In this document: piece after piece, positions 13,995 through 23,106 of the stretch
Position numbering within the stretch: the first letter of the stretch is position 1
Layout: every line of letters begins with the position of its first letter
Source of the DNA: RECO01 sp050485385
GTDB taxonomy: Bacteria; Pseudomonadota; Alphaproteobacteria; Geminicoccales; Geminicoccaceae
DNA length: 23,106 nucleotides
Reading direction: 5' to 3'
Assembly (NCBI GenBank): GCA_050485385.1
Contig: JBJHBG010000079.1
Location: 1-23,106, forward strand
Notes under the pieces: generated by a model
Seen by the model: the letters and a program-made list of their open reading frames with translations, nothing else
What the model was told of the DNA's origin: nothing
Database searches by the model: none
Position numbers and translations under genes: made by a program

Positions 13995-14687
13995 TCAGCC
14001 GTCGAGCCAGGCGACGGCGCGGATCGGACTGCCGGTGCCGCCCTGGAGCCGCAGCGGAAAGCCGATGAAGCGAAAGCGCCCCTGGCCGACGAGTTGGTCC
14101 AGGTTGACCAACCCTTCGATGTGGGTGAAGCCCAGCTCGCGACAGACGATGTGGACCTCGAAGTTGTTCTTGAAGGGGCGGCCCGGACTCAGCGCCTCGA
14201 CGCCGAACATCGAGATGCGCTTCTTGCCGAGCCATTCGGCGCTGGCTCGCGTCAGCCCCGGAAAGTCGGTGACGTAGGCCGGACCTTCGCCGAGCCGGTC
14301 GTTCACGCCCATGTGCAACAGCACCGTGTCGCCGGGCTGGATGGTGACACCCGCTGCCGCCTCCGCCGCCTCCAGGTCGGCAACCTCGACGTCGCTCTTC
14401 AAGGGCTTGTGCGAAAGGTCCAGGCAGACGGCCTCGGTGAAGAACCGTTCGAGCGGCATCTGGTCGATGGTGAGCGCGTCGGCGGCGTCGTCGAAATGGA
14501 TCGGCGCATCGACGTGGGTGCCGCTGTGGTCGCCCATGGTGAGGAACATGGTGGCGATGCTGAGCTTGACGCCCTCCGCCTCGCGGTAGTCATCGTGGGT
14601 CCAGTAGGGCACCATGGTGATCGGCGGATGGTTGGGCAGGGCCGGCCCACGGTGACGGATCACGCGCGAAAGATCGATCAGGCGCAT
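13995..14687 (-). CDS. Cyclase-family metal-dependent hydrolase
   Basis: The 230-residue protein belongs to the cyclase family that includes KynB kynurenine formamidase and isatin hydrolase. It carries the metal-binding motif HSGTHVDAPIHF, matching HxGTHxDxPxH. It also has GDTVLLHMGVNDR and ISMFGVEALSPGRPFKNNFEVH, typical of the family. These enzymes hydrolyse amide or lactam bonds, often with Mn or Zn. The ATG at 14687 is chosen because the family N-terminus MRLIDLSRVI begins there, with AAGGGGAGG upstream. It is the first gene of the minus-strand unit ahead of dctPQM, so it probably acts on the imported solute or its product. No other kynurenine-pathway gene is near, so kynB is not claimed. 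Confidence 0.88.
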   Translation of the reverse strand: MRLIDLSRVIRHRGPALPNHPPITMVPYWTHDDYREAEGVKLSIATMFLTMGDHSGTHVDAPIHFDDAADALTIDQMPLERFFTEAVCLDLSHKPLKSDVEVADLEAAEAAAGVTIQPGDTVLLHMGVNDRLGEGPAYVTDFPGLTRASAEWLGKKRISMFGVEALSPGRPFKNNFEVHIVCRELGFTHIEGLVNLDQLVGQGRFRFIGFPLRLQGGTGSPIRAVAWLDG

Positions 14688-14802
14688 GCCCGCCGCCTCC
14701 CCTTGCCGCCGCTCGTGCCGTGCGTCGCCGCTCCACTCGTCGTCACTCGCCCCTCCTCGCGTTGCACCGCTGGCAGCAAGCCGCGTGCCACCGATGGAAC
14801 GC

Positions 14803-14817
14803 CGTTGGTATCCAACG
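14803..14817. promoter_or_regulatory. Palindromic operator candidate between the divergent catabolic units
   Basis: CGTTGG and CCAACG flank TAT, a perfect palindrome with a TTGGTATCCAA core like binding sites of GntR/FadR-subfamily repressors (TGGTATACCA type). It lies in the 266-bp region between the cyclase-family gene and the racemase-superfamily gene, where it could control both units. No regulator gene is in the window. Two direct copies of CTTTGGGC follow at 14825-14832 and 14841-14848. Confidence 0.45.
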
Positions 14818-14953
14818 ATGCCGACTTTGGGCTGCCCAGGCTTTGGGCGCAATGCCTAGATTTCGCGCGATATGCCGCGCCGCAATCGGGCTTGCGCCGA
14901 GCGGCCGCGCCGGGCTCTATCGAGCGACGCACCTCGTCGGAGACACCGCACCC

Positions 14954-15697
14954 GTGGCGCAAACCCGAATCGGCATGCTCACACCTTCGTCGAACACGGT
15001 GGTCGAGCCCTACACCCAGGTCCTGCTCGAGCCGCTCTTTCCCCGCGTCACTGCGCACTTCGCCCGGCTCAGGGTGCTGACCATCGCGCTCGGGGCGGCC
15101 TCGGACCAGCAGTTCGACACCGCGCCGATGCGGGCGGCGGCGGAACTCCTGGCCGACGCCAAGGTCGACGCGATGGCCTGGAACGGCACCTCGGCGAGCT
15201 GGCTCGGCTTCGACCAGGACGCCGCCCTCGCGCGCACGCTCCAGGCGGCGACCGGCGTGCCGACCACGACGGCGATCCTCGGCCTGAACGCGCTGCTCCG
15301 CGCCCTGAACGTGCGCCGCCTCGGCCTCGTCACGCCCTACACCGCCGACGTGCAGGCGCGGATCGTCGCCAACTACGCCCGGATCGGCGTCGACGTCGTG
15401 GCCGAGCGCCACCTGGAGACCAGCGACAACTTCGCCTTCGCACTGGTCACCGAGGCCGAGATCGAACGGCTCTGCCGCGAGGTCGCCGAGGCGCGCCCCG
15501 ACGCCGTCGCCATCGTCTGCACCAACATGCGCGGCCCTCTGCTGGCGCAGCGCCTGGAGCGCGAACTGGGCCTGCCGATCCTCGATTCCGTCGCCTTCAC
15601 CTTGTGGGCGAGCTTGGCGCTGGCCCGCCTCGACATGCAGCCGCTCCATCGCTTCGGCCGCCTGTTCCAGGTCGACGGCGCCTGCCTTTCGGCCTGA
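14954..15697 (+). CDS. Asp/Glu racemase superfamily enzyme, maleate isomerase/arylmalonate decarboxylase type
   Basis: The 247-residue protein shows the family's N-terminal IGMLTPSSNTVVEPY and the C-terminal AVAIVCTNMRG with the catalytic Cys189. Maleate cis-trans isomerases use two cysteines, one in each half. Here the first-half position reads AMAWNGTS, with Asn77 where the cysteine should be. A single second-half cysteine is the arrangement of arylmalonate decarboxylase, so a decarboxylase or other carbanion chemistry is possible. The GTG start at 14954 is chosen because the conserved N-terminus starts right after it and GGAGA lies upstream. It is the first gene of the plus-strand unit with the amidohydrolase, divergent from the TRAP/cyclase unit. 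Cytoplasmic; substrate unknown. Confidence 0.82.
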   Translation: MAQTRIGMLTPSSNTVVEPYTQVLLEPLFPRVTAHFARLRVLTIALGAASDQQFDTAPMRAAAELLADAKVDAMAWNGTSASWLGFDQDAALARTLQAATGVPTTTAILGLNALLRALNVRRLGLVTPYTADVQARIVANYARIGVDVVAERHLETSDNFAFALVTEAEIERLCREVAEARPDAVAIVCTNMRGPLLAQRLERELGLPILDSVAFTLWASLALARLDMQPLHRFGRLFQVDGACLSA

Positions 15698-15794
15698 GCA
15701 GACGCTGCATGGCAGCCTGGAGGCTTTGCACGCTGGCCGCGCCGCTTGCCGCCGCCTAGGCTTCGCGGGCAAAAAGTCATCAGGAGGACGCTCG

Positions 15795-16928
15795 ATGTCG
15801 GGTGGGTTGATCGTCAAGGGTGGGCACGTCGTCGATCCCGGCCAGGGCAAGAACGGCGTGGGCGACGTCGGCTTCGCCGAGGGCAAGGTGGCGGACGCGG
15901 CACAACTCACGGGCGCCGAGACGTTCGACGCCACGGGCCTCGTCGTCATGCCCGGCATCATCGACCTGCACGCCCACAACTACTGGGGCGGCACCTCGCT
16001 CGGCATCGACGGCGACGCGCTCGCCAAGACCTCCGGCACCACCACCTGGCTCGACGTCGGCTCCTCCGGTGCGGGCAATTTCGAGGGCTTTCGCCAGCAC
16101 GTCATCGAGCGCAGCGAGACGCGCATCCTGGCGCTGCTGCACGTCTCCTTCGCCGGCATCTACGCCTTCTCGAACGAGGTGATGGTGGGCGAGAGCCTGG
16201 ATCGGGAGATGCTGCACCCGATCTCCTGCGCGCGGATGGCGATGCAGTACCCGGACCTCATCCGCGGCATCAAGGTCAGGATCGGCCGCCGCACCAGCGG
16301 CGTGCACGGCATCACCGCCCTCCATTTGGCCATCGCCGCGGCGGAGCGGGCGAACCTGCCGGTGATGTGCCATATCGACGAGCCGCCGCCGACCTACGCC
16401 GAGGTCTGCCAGACGCTGCGCGCAGGCGACGTGCTGACCCACTGCTTCCGCCCCTTCCCCAACGCCCCCTGCCATGCCGACGGCCGCGTGCGCGACGCGG
16501 TCATCGAGGCGCGCGAGCGCGGCGTGATCTTCGACATCGCCCACGGCAAGGGCTCGTTCTCCTGGGATACCGCCGAGAAGATGGTGAAGGCCGGCTTCTG
16601 GCCCGACGTCATCAGCTCGGACGTGCATACCCTCTGCATCGACGGCCCGGCCTACGACAACCTGATCACGATGGAGAAGTTCCTCTATCTGGGCATGGAC
16701 CTCGTCGACGTCGTGCGCGCCGTGACCGTCACGCCCGCCGCCTGGCTCCGCCGCCCGGACCTGGGCGACCTCTCGGTCGGCAGCACGGGCGATGCCACCG
16801 TGCTCCGCCGCGTCGCCAAGCCGCGCACGCTCACCGACGTCGAGGGCGTCGACCGCGAGGCGAAGGAGCGCCTGGAGGTCGCCGCCGTCATCGTCGGCGG
16901 CAAGCTCTGGCACGTGCCGGAGGCCTAG
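15795..16928 (+). CDS. Amidohydrolase/deacetylase family metallohydrolase (COG3964 type)
   Basis: This 377-residue member of the amidohydrolase superfamily has the binuclear metal ligands in order: DLHAHNYWGG (His59, His61), GIKVRIGRR (Lys160, likely carboxylated), CHIDEPP (His193), THCFRPF (His216) and SSDVHTLC (Asp276). The C-terminal beta domain (GDLSVGSTGDATVLRR) is also typical. The segment arrangement matches the COG3964 branch, in which Agrobacterium Atu3266 hydrolyses acetyl-(R)-mandelate, so an O-acyl or N-acyl hydroxy/amino acid is a reasonable substrate class. The ATG at 15795 follows AGGAGG. It lies 97 nt after the racemase-family gene and is followed by a hairpin terminator. Cytoplasmic. 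Confidence 0.88.
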   Translation: MSGGLIVKGGHVVDPGQGKNGVGDVGFAEGKVADAAQLTGAETFDATGLVVMPGIIDLHAHNYWGGTSLGIDGDALAKTSGTTTWLDVGSSGAGNFEGFRQHVIERSETRILALLHVSFAGIYAFSNEVMVGESLDREMLHPISCARMAMQYPDLIRGIKVRIGRRTSGVHGITALHLAIAAAERANLPVMCHIDEPPPTYAEVCQTLRAGDVLTHCFRPFPNAPCHADGRVRDAVIEARERGVIFDIAHGKGSFSWDTAEKMVKAGFWPDVISSDVHTLCIDGPAYDNLITMEKFLYLGMDLVDVVRAVTVTPAAWLRRPDLGDLSVGSTGDATVLRRVAKPRTLTDVEGVDREAKERLEVAAVIVGGKLWHVPEA

Positions 16929-16943
16929 GTTTACGAACAGAAG

Positions 16944-16973
16944 GACGCAGGGGGCTTGATGGCCCCCCGCGTC
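16944..16973. terminator. Bidirectional hairpin terminator
   Basis: GACGC-(A)-GGGGGC pairs with GCCCCC-(C)-GCGTC, with one internal mismatch and a short loop (about 16956-16961). It follows the amidohydrolase stop and faces the convergent PIN toxin gene. Confidence 0.6.
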
Positions 16974-16992
16974 TTCCGAGCCGGCCTGCGCG

Positions 16993-17379
16993 TTAGATGC
17001 GGAAGATGCGGCCCGGATACACGGCCACCTTGGGGTCCGCGGTCATCAGGGCCATTCCCTCGACGAGGGCCTGGGCGACCAGCATGCGGTCGAACGGATC
17101 GCGATGGAGCGCGGGCAGGGTCGACACCACCACGGCATGCGCTCCGGTGACCGGAAGCTCGACATAGCCGTTGTCGAGCAGGCCGCGGCGCAGGACCGAA
17201 GGCTCGACTTGGAAGTCGGCCCTGCCGAGGCCTCGCTTGATCGCAACCTCCCAAAGGCTCGCGACGCTGAAGACGGGTTCCGTGCGCATATCCTCGATCC
17301 GGGCGCGGGCTTCTGCACCGAGGCGATCCGCGGCGGACGCCACCCAGAGCAGGACGTGCGTGTCGAGCAGCAGCTTCAT
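16993..17379 (-). CDS. PIN-domain toxin of a type II toxin-antitoxin pair
   Basis: The 128-residue protein is a PIN-domain ribonuclease. It carries the four-acid metal site: Asp6 (LLLDTHVLLW), Glu44 (ASLWEVAIK), Asp94/Asp97 (HRDPFDRMLVAQA) and Asp115 (LMTADPKV). VapC-type toxins of this fold cut tRNA or rRNA and are held inactive by the partner antitoxin. The DTHVLLW...SLWEVAIK...DPFDRMLVAQA pattern is of the subgroup often paired with Phd-type antitoxins. The ATG at 17379 overlaps the antitoxin stop by 4 nt. All acidic residues are intact, so it should be active. The RNA target is unknown. Confidence 0.9.
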   Translation of the reverse strand: MKLLLDTHVLLWVASAADRLGAEARARIEDMRTEPVFSVASLWEVAIKRGLGRADFQVEPSVLRRGLLDNGYVELPVTGAHAVVVSTLPALHRDPFDRMLVAQALVEGMALMTADPKVAVYPGRIFRI

Positions 17380-17621
17380 TCGGACATCCCGAAGAGATCG
17401 GCGATCTCCTGAGCCCCCATGTCGTCGAAGTCGTCGGGCACCTCGAACTCGCCTTCCAGGAAACCCACCCGCCGCTCGGCACCCGGCGGCGGGACTTCGA
17501 GCCCCACGACCTTCACCAACGGCTTGCCGGCCCGCGCGATGACGAAGGGCTCGCCCTTGGCGGCTTCCTCGACGAGCCGCGACAGGTGCGTCTTCGCCTC
17601 GTGAATGTTGACCTGACGCAT
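17376..17621 (-). CDS. Phd/YefM-family antitoxin
   Basis: The 81-residue protein begins MRQVNIHEAKTHLSRLVEEA, the Phd/YefM DNA-binding N-terminus, and continues GEPFVIARAGKPLVKVV. Its acidic C-terminal tail (EFEVPDDFDDMGAQEIADLFGMSE) would wrap and inhibit the PIN toxin. The ATG at 17621 is chosen because GGAG sits 6 nt upstream and the family N-terminus starts there. An ATG at 17633 would add four residues but has no ribosome site and lies in the operator arm. Translationally coupled to the toxin. Antitoxins of this family usually repress their own promoter, consistent with the palindrome just upstream. Confidence 0.88.
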   Translation of the reverse strand: MRQVNIHEAKTHLSRLVEEAAKGEPFVIARAGKPLVKVVGLEVPPPGAERRVGFLEGEFEVPDDFDDMGAQEIADLFGMSE

Positions 17622-17630
17622 CCACCACTC

Positions 17631-17661
17631 CATAGACTTAGTCCTATTAGTCTAGTCTATG
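17631..17661. promoter_or_regulatory. Operator-like inverted repeat of the antitoxin-toxin operon
   Basis: Arms CATAGACT (17631-17638) and AGTCTATG (17654-17661) surround an AT-rich centre with extra TAGTC copies. The repeat ends 9 nt upstream of the antitoxin ATG at 17621 and overlaps the predicted -10 box, so antitoxin binding there would block transcription. The symmetry is seen; repression is inferred from Phd-family behaviour. Confidence 0.6.
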
Positions 17662-17677
17662 TTGTTTCCGGCGACAA
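17649..17677 (-). promoter_or_regulatory. Predicted sigma70-type promoter of the antitoxin-toxin operon
   Basis: Reading the minus strand, TTGTCG (17677-17672) and TAGACT (17654-17649) match four of six consensus bases each and are separated by 17 nt. Transcription would begin about 20 nt before the ATG at 17621. The -10 box lies inside the inverted repeat. Confidence 0.4.
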
Positions 17678-17768
17678 GCGAAGCCCGCATGGCGACGAAA
17701 AGCGGGGTTCCGGAGGTCGGGGCGCCACCTAAACTCTTGGCCGTTCCCACGCTTCGAGGACGGCCGCC

Positions 17769-19676
17769 GTGACCGACGACGAGTTGCGCTTCGACGAGTT
17801 TCCGCCGGCCACCATCGAGGCGTGGCGGGCGGCGGTCGACCGGGTGCTGAAGGGTGCCGACTTCGAGCGGCAGATGGTGAGCCGCAGCGACGACGGGCTG
17901 CGCGTCGAGCCGCTCTACACCGAAGATGGCCCCGAGCCGGGCGTGCCGGGTGCGGCGCCCTTCGTCCGCGGCACCCGCACCCTGGCGCGCTGGACCATCG
18001 AACAGCGCCAAGCACACCCCGACCCCGCCACCGCCAACCGCCAGACCCTCGACGACCTCGCCCGCGGCGTCGAGGCGATCCGCCTCGCCATCGCCGACCC
18101 CGTCGCCGCCCGGCCCGAGGGCATCGCCCTCGTCGCCCCGGACGACCTGGAGACGCTGCTCGACGGCGTCTTCACCGAGCTCGCACCGGTGAGCCTCGAA
18201 GCCGGCAGCCGTGCGGTGCCCATGGCGCGAGCGCTGCTCCGCATCTGGGCCGAGCGCGGCGATCCGCCGGATCGGCTCGCGGGCGACCTGCACGTCGATC
18301 CCGTCGGCGCGCTCCTGCGCACGGGCCGCCTGCCCGGCGGCTTGGACCACGCCCTGCACGCCGCCTGCGACCTCGTGGCCGACGTCGCCCAGCGCCTGCC
18401 GCGCGTCCGCGCCCTGGGCATCGACCTCCGCCTCCCCCACGACGCGGGCGCAAGCCCAGCCCTGGAGATCGCCACGGCCCTCGCCCAGCTCGCCTGGCAG
18501 CTCCGCGCCTTCGACCAGCGAGGTCTGGCACCCGACACGGTGGCGGCGGCGACCACCCTCCTCGTGCCGGTCGACGACGACGTCTTCACCGGCATCGCCA
18601 AGCTCCGCGCACTCCGCCGCTGCTGGAGCACGCTGGTCGGCGCCTGCACCGACGCCGTGCCGCCGCCCCGCATCGTCGCCGAGACCTCGAGGCGCATGCT
18701 CGCCCGCCGCGACCCCTGGGTGAACCTGTTGCGCAACACGGTCGCGGGCTTCGCCGGCGGCGTCGGCGGCGCGGACGCGGTGACCGTCCTCCCCTTCACC
18801 GCCCCCCTCGGCCTGCCCGACCGCTCGGCGCGGCGGATGGCCCGCAACACCCAACTCGTCCTGCTCGACGAGGCGAGCCTCGGCCACGTCGTCGACCCGG
18901 CCGGCGGCAGCTTCTACGTCGACCACCTGACCGGCGCCATCGCCGAGGCCGCCTGGCAACACTTTCAGGCGCTGGAAGCGGCCGGCGGGTTCCTCGCGGT
19001 CCTCGAAAGCGGCCGCCTGCTCGACGAGATTGCCACGGTGCGGGCGGCGCGCGAGCACAGGGTCCGCACGCGGCGGCTACGGCTCACCGGCGTCAGCGCC
19101 TTTCCCCTGCTCGACGAGCGCGCGGTCGAGCTGGACCCGGTCGACGCCGGACCGCTCCTCGCCCGCCTGCCCAGGCCGGAGCCGACGGCCGACGACCTCC
19201 TGCTCGGCCCGTGGCCGCGCCACCGTCTCGCCGAGCCGTTCGAGGCCCTGCGCGACCGGGCCGACGCCCGCATGGCGGCGAACGGCCGGCGGCCGACAGC
19301 CCTCCTCCTCCAACTCGGCCCCCTCGCCGAGCACGCCGCGCGCAGCGGCTGGACACGTGCCCTGCTCGCCGCGGGCGGCATCGACGCCGTCGACAGCGGG
19401 CCCCTCGCCGACGCGGACGCCGTCGCCACCGCCTGCAGCGACACCCCGTCGCCCCTCGCCGTCCTCTGCGCCAGCGACGCCCGCTACGCCGAACTGGCCG
19501 AAGCCGCAGCCGGCGCCGCCAAGGCCTCGGGCATCCGCCATCTCCGCCTCGCCGGCCGGCCGGGCGAGGCCGAAGCGGCCTTGCGCGCGGCGGGCGTCGA
19601 TGGCTTCCTCCACGACGGGATCGACGTGGCAGCCGGACTCGCCACCATGCACGACCTTCTGGCCGCCGAGGATTGA
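17769..19676 (+). CDS. mutA: Methylmalonyl-CoA mutase small (beta) subunit
   Basis: The 635-residue protein is the non-catalytic partner of a heterodimeric methylmalonyl-CoA mutase. The N-terminal TIM-barrel half (about 20-490) is recognisable by LRNTVAGFAGGVGGADAVTVLPF, RMARNTQLVLLDEASLGHVVDPAGGS and FYVDHLTGAIAEAAW. The C-terminal ~120 residues form a degenerate B12-domain fold without the DxHxxG cobalamin motif, as expected for the small subunit. The length is typical. The GTG start at 17769 follows GAGGA. It precedes mutB by 4 nt, so the two subunits are co-translated. The enzyme interconverts methylmalonyl-CoA and succinyl-CoA in propionate, odd-chain and branched-chain catabolism or carbon assimilation. 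Confidence 0.92.
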   Translation: MTDDELRFDEFPPATIEAWRAAVDRVLKGADFERQMVSRSDDGLRVEPLYTEDGPEPGVPGAAPFVRGTRTLARWTIEQRQAHPDPATANRQTLDDLARGVEAIRLAIADPVAARPEGIALVAPDDLETLLDGVFTELAPVSLEAGSRAVPMARALLRIWAERGDPPDRLAGDLHVDPVGALLRTGRLPGGLDHALHAACDLVADVAQRLPRVRALGIDLRLPHDAGASPALEIATALAQLAWQLRAFDQRGLAPDTVAAATTLLVPVDDDVFTGIAKLRALRRCWSTLVGACTDAVPPPRIVAETSRRMLARRDPWVNLLRNTVAGFAGGVGGADAVTVLPFTAPLGLPDRSARRMARNTQLVLLDEASLGHVVDPAGGSFYVDHLTGAIAEAAWQHFQALEAAGGFLAVLESGRLLDEIATVRAAREHRVRTRRLRLTGVSAFPLLDERAVELDPVDAGPLLARLPRPEPTADDLLLGPWPRHRLAEPFEALRDRADARMAANGRRPTALLLQLGPLAEHAARSGWTRALLAAGGIDAVDSGPLADADAVATACSDTPSPLAVLCASDARYAELAEAAAGAAKASGIRHLRLAGRPGEAEAALRAAGVDGFLHDGIDVAAGLATMHDLLAAED

Positions 19677-19680
19677 GCCG

Positions 19681-21827
<2,147 letters not shown>

Positions 21828-21831
<4 letters not shown>

Positions 21832-22832
21832 GCGCAGCCGTCCGCCAACGCCCGAAGCCGGACGCCGCCGCCCTCGCCCAAGGCGTGCTCGCCGGCGATC
21901 GCGCCACGCTCGCCCGCGCCATCACCCTGGTCGAAAGCCGCCGCGCCGACCACCGCACCCAGGCGCGCGACCTGCTCGAAGCCATCCTCCCCCACGCCGG
22001 CAAGTCGCACCGCATCGGCGTCACGGGCGTGCCCGGCGTCGGCAAGAGCACCTTCCTCGAAGCCTTCGGCACCATGCTCACCGCCCAAGGCCACAAGGTC
22101 GCGGTCCTCGCCGTGGACCCCTCCAGCCGCCGCACCGGCGGCTCCATCCTCGGCGACAAGACGCGCATGGAGCGGCTCGCCACCGACGCCCACGCCTTCG
22201 TCCGCCCCTCCCCCTCCGCCGGCACCCTCGGCGGCGTCGCCCGCGCCTCGCGCGAAACCATCCTGCTCTGCGAGGCCGCCGGCTACGACGTCGTGTTCGT
22301 CGAAACCGTCGGCGTCGGCCAGTCCGAAACCCTGGTCGCCGACATGGTCGACCTCTTCCTCGTCCTCATGCTCCCCGGTGCCGGCGACGAACTCCAGGGT
22401 ATCAAGAAGGGCATCCTGGAGTTGGCCGACCTCCTCGTCGTCAACAAGGCCGACGGCGACCGCAAACCCCTCGCCCGCCAAGCCGCCCGCGACCTCTCCG
22501 CAGCCCTCCGCATCCTCCAGCCCGACGAGGGTGCGTGGACCACCCGCGTCCTCACCGCCAGCTCCGTCGACCGCACCGGCCTCGAAGCCGTCTGGCACGC
22601 CATCACCGACCACCGCCACACCCTCGAAGCCGACGGGAGCTTCCAAACCAAACGCGCCCGCCAACAGGTCAACTGGATGTGGGCCCAACTCGAAGACCGC
22701 CTCCTCCAACTCCTCCGCCAACACCCCGCCGTCGCCCAAGCCCTCCCCACCATCGAAGCCGACGTCCAAACCGCCCGCCGCCCCCCCACCACCGCCGCCG
22801 AAGACCTGCTCCGGTTGTTCTTGGGAAAGTGA
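21828..22832 (+). CDS. meaB: MeaB-family GTPase, methylmalonyl-CoA mutase chaperone
   Basis: The 334-residue G3E-family GTPase protects the mutase and gates adenosylcobalamin delivery. Visible motifs are the Walker A GVPGVGKST (67-75), VAVLAVDPSS (Asp97), SILGDKTRM (Asp110), the switch-like FVETVGVGQSE and the guanine-specifying NKAD (206-209). MeaB enzymes are about 310-340 residues. The C-terminal ~60 residues (RARQQVNWMWAQLEDRLLQLL...) fit the dimerisation helices. GTG overlaps the mutB stop (GTGA), showing translational coupling. A strong hairpin follows at 22847. It could be annotated ArgK after the old misnomer, but the operon fixes the role. Confidence 0.95.
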
Positions 22833-22846
22833 GGGAAGCAAGGATC

Positions 22847-22865
22847 GGGGGGCTTTCGGCCCCCC
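22847..22865 (+). terminator. Hairpin terminator of the mutA-mutB-meaB operon
   Basis: GGGGGGC (22847-22853) pairs with GCCCCCC (22859-22865) around a TTTCG loop, 15 nt after the meaB stop. There is no downstream T-tract, but the stem is very stable. Confidence 0.65.
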
Positions 22866-22875
22866 GCGCCCCCCA

Positions 22876-22894
22876 GCAACGGCCCTGCCGTTGC
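22876..22894. repeat. Inverted repeat downstream of the terminator
   Basis: GCAACGG and CCGTTGC flank CCCTG, a perfect 7-bp stem. It is the second hairpin after meaB and may be part of a composite terminator. Confidence 0.45.
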
Positions 22895-22961
22895 CCCATG
22901 GGCCAGATGCGCCATTCGGAGGTACCGGGACGTCCGTCGGGACGGCGCCACCGTCCCCGCC

Positions 22962-22973
22962 TTCTTGCAAGAA
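22962..22973. repeat. Perfect 12-bp palindrome between meaB and the transposase
   Basis: TTCTTGCAAGAA is fully self-complementary and AT-richer than its surroundings. It lies about 43 bp from the transposase stop and might be a regulator or mobile-element site. Confidence 0.35.
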
Positions 22974-23015
22974 ACCGCCAAGCGGCCCAACTTTTGACCG
23001 CCTTCAACTGTCCTC

Positions 23016-23106
23016 TTAACCTCCTTGGCTGACGAATTGCTGGATGGTGTCCCAGGGTCTCCGGCCCTGATTGCGGTAGCCGAGATGCGGCCGTTCGCGG
23101 TTGTAG
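23016..23106 (-). mobile_element. 3' end of an integrase-core (rve) transposase gene, partial
   Basis: The minus strand enters from the right edge and encodes YNRERPHLGYRNQGRRPWDT then IQQFVSQGG and a TAA stop. The YNxERPHxxL/GYRN pattern is the end of the rve (DDE) integrase core. The GYRNQGRRPWDTIQ form is common in IS481- or IS3-like transposases of alphaproteobacteria. Only 29 residues are visible, so the family is uncertain. The element body lies outside the window. Confidence 0.8.

Noticed and set aside
13995..14687. Naming the cyclase-family gene kynB (kynurenine formamidase)
   Set aside because: The metal motif is shared by many hydrolases, and no other tryptophan-catabolism gene is present.
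22434..22460. meaB as an arginine-transport kinase (argK)
   Set aside because: G-protein motifs and overlap with mutB identify the mutase chaperone; the arginine role is a legacy annotation.

Overview
The window is very GC-rich, and its genes favour G or C at the third codon position. It combines FecR and CHASE2 signalling proteins, a VPLPA-CTERM protein, a TRAP transporter and a two-subunit methylmalonyl-CoA mutase with MeaB. Together these suggest an alphaproteobacterium, perhaps of the Rhodospirillales type. That placement is inference. No rRNA, tRNA or CRISPR array was seen. The ends of two transposase genes lie at the two edges of the window.

Region 1 (1-2070): a transposase-like tail, then on the minus strand a BKACE-family beta-keto acid cleavage enzyme, a possible 74-residue small protein, and an exported VPLPA-CTERM protein.

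Region 2 (2070-10095), plus strand: a tight run encoding (a) an exported TPR plus outer-membrane beta-barrel protein resembling Slam/DUF560 (type XI secretion), (b) an 880-residue exported FecR-domain protein whose C-terminus resembles the TbpB beta-barrel of Slam cargo, and (c) a CHASE2 class III adenylate cyclase. A PuuE-like deacetylase and a crotonase-fold protein lacking both classical catalytic glutamates follow. The barrel/FecR/cyclase trio is the best candidate for an undescribed system: a surface or exported sensor, its outer-membrane exporter, and a membrane cyclase making cAMP.

Region 3 (10237-16928): an exported GYF_2 protein, a bidirectional terminator, then two divergent units around a 266-bp region. 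The minus unit is cyclase-family hydrolase, DctP, DctQ, DctM. The plus unit is an Asp/Glu racemase-superfamily enzyme (maleate isomerase/arylmalonate decarboxylase type) and a COG3964-type amidohydrolase. It looks like an uptake-plus-catabolism island for an unidentified acylated or amide-bearing organic acid. A GntR/FadR-type palindrome sits between the two units.

Region 4 (16929-23106): a PIN toxin/Phd-like antitoxin pair with an operator-like palindrome over its promoter, then the mutA-mutB-meaB operon of propionate/methylmalonyl-CoA metabolism, a terminator, a short stretch rich in palindromes, and the 3' end of a transposase on the minus strand.
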